Under the pieces are notes generated by a model. The model was given only the letters and a program-made list of their open reading frames with translations, was not told where the DNA came from and searched no databases. This document shows positions 34,704 to 40,381 of a stretch of 40,381 nucleotides of DNA, piece after piece. The stretch is from CAZUZS01 sp964624795. Its GTDB lineage: Bacteria > Calditrichota > Calditrichia > RBG-13-44-9. Position 1 is the stretch's first letter. The number at the start of each line of letters is the position of its first letter. The position numbers were made by a program, and so were the translations under genes. Location of the stretch: contig CAZUZS010000046.1 of assembly GCA_964624795.1 (NCBI GenBank), forward strand, positions 1-40,381. The letters run 5' to 3'.

Positions 34704-35612
34704 CTACATTTCTCGCAATATCTTAATGTGCGGATCGAGCGCGTCCCGCAGTGCATCCCCCAGGAATGAAAAGCCGAGCACCAGTATCATTATTGCCAAC
34801 CCCGGAAAGGTTGTCATGTAAGAAGCCTGTAACAAGTATTGTCGTCCTTCGGCCAGCATGGCGCCCCAGCTTGGGGTGGGCGGCTGGGTTCCTAATCCCA
34901 GGAAAGAAAGACCGGCTTCGGAGATAATCATGGAAGCAATTCCCAGCGTCGCCATCACTAGCACTGAATTTAAGGCATTGGGAATCAAATGAAACAAGAT
35001 AATGCGCTTATGTGAATAGCCAAGTGCTTTGGCAGCTTGCACGAACTCCTTTTCCTTCTCTTTTAAAATCTCGCCCCGCACCAGCCGGGCGTAACCCTTC
35101 CACCCTACAATGCACAGGGCAATTATGACATTGTTCAAACTGGGACCAAGGATTGCCATGATGGCAATTGCCAGGAGGATCCCCGGAAATGCCAATAAAA
35201 TATCGGTGATCCGCATGAGTATTTCATCAATCCAGCCGCCGAAATAGCCAGAGATTGCCCCAATTACGGACCCCACCAGGGCCGAAATGCCCACCGTAAG
35301 AAAACCCACCAACAAACTGATGCGCGCACCAAAGATGATCCGGCTGAGAATATCCCGCCCCAGGTCATCCTGTCCCAACCAGTGTTTCGCGGAGGGACCG
35401 CGCAGAGACTGGTCGAGATGCTGCTCATAAGGGCTGTAGGGGGCCAGAAAATTGGCAAATATGGCCACAAAAACGGAGAGCAATACGATCACAAAGCCGG
35501 CAACACCGAGGGGACTGCGCAAAACACGCCCGGTAATATAACGAAACAAAGAAAATTGACTCTTACCCATCAGTGGTGAATTTAGAAAACTATCCAATTT
35601 AAATAAAGGCAA
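34704..35612 (-). CDS. ABC transporter permease, OppC/DppC type
   Basis: 302 residues. The N-terminal OppC_N segment (RSPLGVAGFVIVLLSVFVAIF) is followed by KHWLGQDDLGRDILSRIIFGAR and five more helices. The EAA loop reads VQAAKALGYSHKRIILFHLIPN, and the C-terminus has LSFLGLGTQPPTPSWGAML. It is an inner-membrane subunit of a peptide or nickel-type importer. No partner permease, ATPase or binding protein is adjacent on either side, so it is an orphan in this window. Confidence 0.93.
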   Translation of the reverse strand: MPLFKLDSFLNSPLMGKSQFSLFRYITGRVLRSPLGVAGFVIVLLSVFVAIFANFLAPYSPYEQHLDQSLRGPSAKHWLGQDDLGRDILSRIIFGARISLLVGFLTVGISALVGSVIGAISGYFGGWIDEILMRITDILLAFPGILLAIAIMAILGPSLNNVIIALCIVGWKGYARLVRGEILKEKEKEFVQAAKALGYSHKRIILFHLIPNALNSVLVMATLGIASMIISEAGLSFLGLGTQPPTPSWGAMLAEGRQYLLQASYMTTFPGLAIMILVLGFSFLGDALRDALDPHIKILREM

Positions 35613-35931
35613 TTTTAACTATTACTGCCTCAAACCGGTCCGCCGAATGGCCGGTTATACTTTATTTTGCGATGAATTCGCGGCAGGCATATTTGAAGCG
35701 CGTGAAACCCAGGAAGTCGAATATTTTCGGACCGGCTTTTTTTGTGTATAGGGCTGCCTGGTGCGCGTTTTAGGTCAAGCCGGCAGCATCTTTTTTCGGC
35801 AATCATGGATTTTGATGGAATCATCCCGGTTCAGATCACAAATTCTCCGATATATTTCCAAATAACATAAAGGCTACTCAGATTTTACCGATAATGTCAA
35901 TTATGTCTGTAGTTTTACGGATAAACAATTT
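35613..35931. other. Divergent intergenic region between permease and sensor kinase
   Basis: 319 nt without a credible gene (a 64-codon minus-strand frame has no supporting feature). It must hold promoters for both divergent genes. The last 50 nt hold a direct repeat, listed separately. Confidence 0.5.
35883..35924 (+). repeat. 12-bp direct repeat upstream of the sensor kinase
   Basis: TTTTACCGATAA (35883-35894) and TTTTACGGATAA (35913-35924) match at 11 of 12 positions with starts 30 nt apart, close to three helical turns. The second copy ends 7 nt before the start codon. It may be a binding site for a regulator. Confidence 0.5.
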
Positions 35932-38900
35932 ATGATCGAAACAATTTACAATAAATGGCGCAAGCAGGTTCTTCTTGCACCTTATGCCGATTCGTTACCC
36001 CTCTTCCAGAAAAAGAATATTTTCATCAATATGATCGATGCACTATTCTCCGACGGAGATGAGATGTACTACCTTATGCCCGAGCTAATAGATTTCGTCG
36101 AGAGAAATAATCTGAATTATATACACTTTCTTGATTCACTTTTTCTCCTGCGGGACCAGGTCGTTTCGCAAACTAACGAATTTGCTACAAATAAGGGCAG
36201 TGCGGATCATGCGCTGCAAAATCTGCAGGAACTGATTATCAAGATCGGATCATATTTCAACCACCTGCGGACTGATCTCAATATTACAAGAAGGAATATC
36301 AATCACTTCTTATCGGACCGGGTGGAAGCCAACATCCTTCAATTAGATCATAACCTGAAAATAGAAAAAGCAAATTCCGAGATTCTGACGTATTTCGGCT
36401 ATGAAAAAAGTGAAATCATAGGAAAGCCGATAAACAATCTGTTTTCCCCTTCCAGCCAGGCTCTTATTGACAACACCATCCAGCAATTGCAGAATAATTT
36501 GCGGCTAAAAATAGATTTGGAAGTGGAGGCTCAGAAAAAGGGGGGACAGCGGTTTCAGGTGCTGCTGAAGATCGCCAGGCAGAACATCAACCAAACGCCT
36601 GCGCGTTATTCACTCTACATTCAGGATAACTCCTATATCCATGAAACAAAGAGCATGTTGAATCTGCTCAGCATGGCGCTGGAAAATATTGGCGAGGGAA
36701 TTCTCATTCTTGAACCGAATCTTTCCGGCAGCATCCTTTACATGAACAAAGCCATGGAAAAAATGAGCGGATTCAACCGCCAGCAGCTTCTCGGCAAACC
36801 CATCGTAAGACTACATGGCAAGGAAAAGGCCGATGATTTGGAAAAAGCCATCCTCGCAGCATCGCTTTCCAGCGGGTGGGAAGGTGAGGTTACCAACATC
36901 CATAAGAAGGGTCACCCCTATACGATAAGCTTGCACACCCGCCCCGTCAAGGATGAATACGAAAATATTGTCGCTATCGTGGGTATCGAACGAGACATAA
37001 CACAGCAGAAGGAGCGGGAATCCCGGATTATTCATCTTCAAAAATTCGTAGAAGGCATAATCAACAATTTGCCGCAATTCGTTTTCGTAACCGATCCGGA
37101 CCTATCGATCAGGTTCTGGAACCAGTCGCTGGAAAATGAGCTTGGAATACCCGCGGCGGAGGTAATAGGTCGGCCGGTGCTGGAAGTTTTGCCGGAGTTG
37201 AAAAAATTTCACCTGTCACTTGCAATAAAGAACGTGCTGAAAACAGGCGATATTTTCACCAAGAAATTTATGGCCGATTTTTCCGACACCAGCGAGCGAT
37301 ATTACCAATTGTATATTACACCAATTCATGCCGAACATGGTATGCATCTCCTCTGGACAATCCTCGATATCACAAAAGAGGAGTTGCTGAAAATCCATAT
37401 CACCTGGCAGAATGCGCGGCTTAAGTTCCTGGAAAATATTTCCCAGCTTCTCAATACCAACCTCGATGTAAAATCCATCTTTCAGAAGTTCACCCGTGAA
37501 TTGAAAGAAATATTCCCATTCAAGACGCTCTCTTTCCTGCTTCCAAGCAATCCGGAAAAACAACTTTTCAAACTTTTCTTTCTATCCGAGGACAACTCAA
37601 TCACCTTTCCCCAAAACCAAACACTGGATCTATCCCGGGAGCCTGTTTTAAGACAGGTAATTGAAACCGGAAAATTGCAGGTCTATGACGAGGCTGCGGG
37701 AAATGATTCAGGTTCCCTCAAATCCTCCGGCATGGAATGGCTCGGTGATGGCGGCCAGGTGGTTCACCTGCCGATCATATTTGAAAAAGAGATTTTGGGG
37801 ATTCTGAACATCGGTCAGGAGGAGGAAACCTCCTACAAACAGAGTGATCTCGATTTCCTTCAGCAGATTACCAGTCACCTCGCCATCGCTCTGAAAAACA
37901 GCTTCTATTTTAACATGATTGAGCTTCAGAACAAAAAGCTGTTTATTATCAATTCGATATTCAACGTACCGCAAAATTCAGATTATATTTCACAGATATA
38001 CGAACATGCACTGGTGGGGTTGTTTGAATTGCTGGACTGCAAGACCGGCTGTTTCTACCGGTCTCAGGACGGCACCCGGTGGGAAAAATTGATCGAAGCG
38101 AAGTTGCCGGATATCCATCCGGACAATCTGGAACTGGCCGTTGGTGATCTGCCCGGAAAGACCGTATTTTGGGATAAGTCGCAGGCGGCTTTTCTGCACT
38201 GGGATACTCAAAATGATGCACCGGATGACCTAACCGCCCTGTTTTCCTGGGAGCTTTCCTCCTCGTTTGGCTACCTCGCATTTTTATCTTCCCGCAACAA
38301 TATATTAGACCAGGTAAACCAGGACTTCATTTCCAGTCTGGTTCAGGACATCATCAAGCAAATGATAATTGCCCTAGACCATATCCATCTCTTCGAAAAA
38401 GTAAAACGTTCCGAAAGCGAGTGGAAAACGACTTTTGACACCGTAACTATCGGTTTGGCTGTCGTTGATGAAAAATTCGAAATAGTAAGGACAAACAAAG
38501 CATTTAATGAGCTGTTTAACTATCCTCCGGATGGGGCTGTGGGGAAAACCTGCGAGGAAGCGTTCTGCATTAACTCCGGATCGAAAGATTGCTGTATGAT
38601 AAAAATGGATCTCCTGGAAAACACCACAATGGAGCGTGAATATTTGGACAGCCGGATCAATAAAAGACTCCGGCGAATATTTTATCCAATTTGGAGTCCT
38701 CAAAATGAGTTCAAGGGTGGTGTAATTTCAATTTACAATGTGACCGAATTGCGACTCCAGGAAGCCAAAATCCAATTCCTGTCCCGCTTCCCCGAAACCA
38801 ATCCGAACCTGGTGATTAGCATTGACCGCGAGAAAGAGATTATTTACATCAATCCGGCAGCACGCAAACTCATGGAAGAGCTGGAAATATCGGAAGACGA

Positions 38901-40203
38901 GATAGAACACATTCTGCCCACCGACCTGGGTGCTATTATGCAAAGCTTCAACGGTCGAAACCCCGCACATTTGGAAATGGATCACCGTTTTCGCGACCGG
39001 GTATTTCAATATATCATTTACAGAACTTCGGATGACAACTACTTCTATTTCTACGGCACGGATATTACGGAGCGAGTCGATTTGCAACGGCAGCTTTTGC
39101 AGACCGAGCGGATACGGGCAGTCGGCGAAATGGCGGCCGGCGTGGCGCACGATTTCAACAATCTGCTGGCAACCATTCTGGGGCGAACACAACTGCTTCT
39201 GCATAAAAACGAAAATGTGGGGTCGGCCGAGGAGCTCAAAGTAATCGAAAAGGCAGCGATTGACGGCGGACAGATTGTAAGACGAATGCAGGAGGTGACC
39301 CGCGAAAAAAGAGACCGCAATTACCAACCGCTGGATGTGAATGAACTGATCAAGGAAAGCATTATCTTTACAGCTAATAAATTGAAGATCAGCACACAGC
39401 TAAAGGATAAAAAAGTTCTGCTGCACACCGATTTCAAAGGCCCCGCCGTTGTGAAAGGCGATGCTGTTGAGTTAAAGGAAGTATTCACCAACCTGCTTCT
39501 TAATGCTTATGATGCCATGCCAAATGGCGGCGATCTTTTCATCGAATCCGGAAAAAGCGATCTCGATAATTTGCAGATCAAATTCCGCGACACCGGCATA
39601 GGAATGTCGGAGAGTGTTCGTAATAAGATATTCAACCCATTCTTCACCACCAAAGGAGAAAAAGGAACAGGCCTGGGACTGAGTATCGCATATAAGACGA
39701 TTACCGCCCATGGCGGTCATACCCGCGTGGATAGCGAGGTCAACCGGGGAACAGTTTTCACCATAACTCTCCCGCTTTGCGATGAACCGCTTCAGCCTAA
39801 AAAGAATCGCGAAGTGGATATGCAGTCAAAGTATGGCGAGATTCACTTGTTGATTGTGGATGACGAGGCGGAATTGCTGGACACCATGGCCGAGATTCTT
39901 CGGCTCAGATTTAAATCGGTTGAAATTGCATCTTCGGGAGAGGTCGCCCTGCAAAAGATTGAGAAAAGCAAATATGATGTAATCCTGACCGACCTCGGAA
40001 TGCCGGAAATGTCCGGCTGGGAATTGGCGAGGCGGGCAAAGGAAAATTTGCCGTCTTCGCATGTCATTTTGGTAACCGGCTGGGGCGAACAAGCCCGGGA
40101 GGAATTGAAACACCATCCTTACGTGGACGAAATTCTATCCAAACCGTATGAACTGAACGATCTGATCGGCAAAATCAATAAATTCTTCAACAATCACAAA
40201 TAA
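35932..40203 (+). CDS. Hybrid sensor histidine kinase with PAS and GAF domains and C-terminal receiver
   Basis: 1423 residues without transmembrane helices, so cytoplasmic. An N-terminal helical region of about 135 residues of unknown type is followed by PAS domains (about 142-245, 250-360, 370-485), GAF-like domains (about 505-660 and 670-815) and two further PAS domains (about 820-925 and 945-1055). The HisKA domain has the phosphoacceptor His1073 in GVAHDFNN. The HATPase domain shows NLLLNAYDAMPNGG, DTGIGMSE, FFTTKGEKGTGLGLS. The receiver has HLLIVDDEAE and phosphoacceptor Asp1354 in ILTDLGMPEMSG, then Lys in SKPYE. A cysteine group in the fourth PAS (EEAFCINSGSKDCCMIKMD) could bind a metal or sense redox. 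No output regulator is adjacent on this strand before the window ends. Confidence 0.93.
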   Translation: MIETIYNKWRKQVLLAPYADSLPLFQKKNIFINMIDALFSDGDEMYYLMPELIDFVERNNLNYIHFLDSLFLLRDQVVSQTNEFATNKGSADHALQNLQELIIKIGSYFNHLRTDLNITRRNINHFLSDRVEANILQLDHNLKIEKANSEILTYFGYEKSEIIGKPINNLFSPSSQALIDNTIQQLQNNLRLKIDLEVEAQKKGGQRFQVLLKIARQNINQTPARYSLYIQDNSYIHETKSMLNLLSMALENIGEGILILEPNLSGSILYMNKAMEKMSGFNRQQLLGKPIVRLHGKEKADDLEKAILAASLSSGWEGEVTNIHKKGHPYTISLHTRPVKDEYENIVAIVGIERDITQQKERESRIIHLQKFVEGIINNLPQFVFVTDPDLSIRFWNQSLENELGIPAAEVIGRPVLEVLPELKKFHLSLAIKNVLKTGDIFTKKFMADFSDTSERYYQLYITPIHAEHGMHLLWTILDITKEELLKIHITWQNARLKFLENISQLLNTNLDVKSIFQKFTRELKEIFPFKTLSFLLPSNPEKQLFKLFFLSEDNSITFPQNQTLDLSREPVLRQVIETGKLQVYDEAAGNDSGSLKSSGMEWLGDGGQVVHLPIIFEKEILGILNIGQEEETSYKQSDLDFLQQITSHLAIALKNSFYFNMIELQNKKLFIINSIFNVPQNSDYISQIYEHALVGLFELLDCKTGCFYRSQDGTRWEKLIEAKLPDIHPDNLELAVGDLPGKTVFWDKSQAAFLHWDTQNDAPDDLTALFSWELSSSFGYLAFLSSRNNILDQVNQDFISSLVQDIIKQMIIALDHIHLFEKVKRSESEWKTTFDTVTIGLAVVDEKFEIVRTNKAFNELFNYPPDGAVGKTCEEAFCINSGSKDCCMIKMDLLENTTMEREYLDSRINKRLRRIFYPIWSPQNEFKGGVISIYNVTELRLQEAKIQFLSRFPETNPNLVISIDREKEIIYINPAARKLMEELEISEDEIEHILPTDLGAIMQSFNGRNPAHLEMDHRFRDRVFQYIIYRTSDDNYFYFYGTDITERVDLQRQLLQTERIRAVGEMAAGVAHDFNNLLATILGRTQLLLHKNENVGSAEELKVIEKAAIDGGQIVRRMQEVTREKRDRNYQPLDVNELIKESIIFTANKLKISTQLKDKKVLLHTDFKGPAVVKGDAVELKEVFTNLLLNAYDAMPNGGDLFIESGKSDLDNLQIKFRDTGIGMSESVRNKIFNPFFTTKGEKGTGLGLSIAYKTITAHGGHTRVDSEVNRGTVFTITLPLCDEPLQPKKNREVDMQSKYGEIHLLIVDDEAELLDTMAEILRLRFKSVEIASSGEVALQKIEKSKYDVILTDLGMPEMSGWELARRAKENLPSSHVILVTGWGEQAREELKHHPYVDEILSKPYELNDLIGKINKFFNNHK

Positions 40204-40381
40204 TTTTTCACTCTGGCATTGAGTTTTTAGGCGGGAATCTTTCAATCTTTGCCCTTGGAAACAATTCAAAAATACTGCACTAACGCGTTGTGCTAATTAA
40301 TTTTAGATGTAAATAAAATATCCATATTGCATGATTTGTAGAATGTCTGTCGTTCCGAATCCCGCTTTGGCGGGGTGCCAC

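Noticed and set aside
35630..35824. 64-codon minus-strand ORF
   Set aside because: Basic, low-complexity translation with no recognisable feature, in a divergent promoter region.
1..40381. Genome-wide UGA recoding (genetic code 4 or 25)
   Set aside because: UGA serves as a real stop in other genes here, for example the DUF123 gene (5883-5885), the ASKHA activator (19635-19637) and the small Sec protein (22676-22678). Long genes such as priA, hppA and the kinase contain no internal UGA.

Overview
The window is chromosomal DNA from a bacterium, most likely of the Fibrobacterota-Chlorobiota-Bacteroidota (FCB) supergroup or a nearby candidate phylum such as Calditrichota or KSB1. I infer this from two secreted FG-GAP/VCBS proteins that end in the type IX secretion (Por) sorting domain with its NxPNPFNP motif, combined with canonical bacterial housekeeping genes. 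Species-level placement is not possible from the sequence alone. Two runs of exactly 100 N (19349-19448 and 23075-23174) are assembly gaps.

Layout. 1-9824 (minus strand): a membrane VWA protein (cut by the window start), tsaD, a YbbR-domain protein, a SAM hydroxide adenosyltransferase-like protein, mutM, a DUF123 GIY-YIG protein, a secreted protein of unknown function and priA. 10029-10612 (minus): an ArsR-type regulator with a palindromic operator, then tRNA-Lys. 11069-24817 (plus): a selenium island. 24877-29923 (minus, behind a bidirectional terminator): rplI, rpsR, rpsF with an acidic tail, a membrane pyrophosphatase, pth, rplY and tRNA-Gln. 30342-35612 (minus): a sigma-54 activator, a polysaccharide deacetylase, a GT2 glycosyltransferase, a flippase-like membrane protein and an OppC-like permease. 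35932-40203 (plus): a 1423-residue hybrid sensor kinase.

The selenium island is the main result. It holds the whole selenocysteine (Sec) pathway: selA, selB, selD (itself with an in-frame UGA) and tRNA-Sec with a UCA anticodon. Six further genes each have an in-frame UGA paired with a cysteine: two paralogous secreted VCBS-repeat proteins with a vicinal Sec-Cys dyad (UCLGA/UCMGA); a 67-residue DUF4266-like lipoprotein ending in C-P-T-Sec with UAA directly after the UGA; a PEGA-TlpA lipoprotein (UGIC); a second TlpA-like protein (CQUNQC); and a 51-residue one-helix protein ending ULECIGIG, which looks like a Sec version of the CD1871A CXXC family. None of the six would be called intact by an ordinary gene finder, and two would probably be missed or shortened. 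All six UGAs, and less clearly that of selD, are followed 17-20 nt later by a compact hairpin whose loop begins with G, usually a 3-nt GAY loop. In the two VCBS genes the stem shows a compensatory base-pair change that also changes the amino acid. This is good evidence for bacterial SECIS elements.

Inferred function: a membrane polyferredoxin-like 4Fe-4S protein and the small Sec helix protein could pass electrons across the inner membrane to the periplasmic Sec-TlpA proteins and on to the Sec lipoprotein and beta-barrel at the outer membrane. The VCBS Sec proteins would act at or beyond the cell surface. A double-cubane-type reductase and its ASKHA ATPase activator lie between the first VCBS gene and this operon. 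The substrate is unknown.
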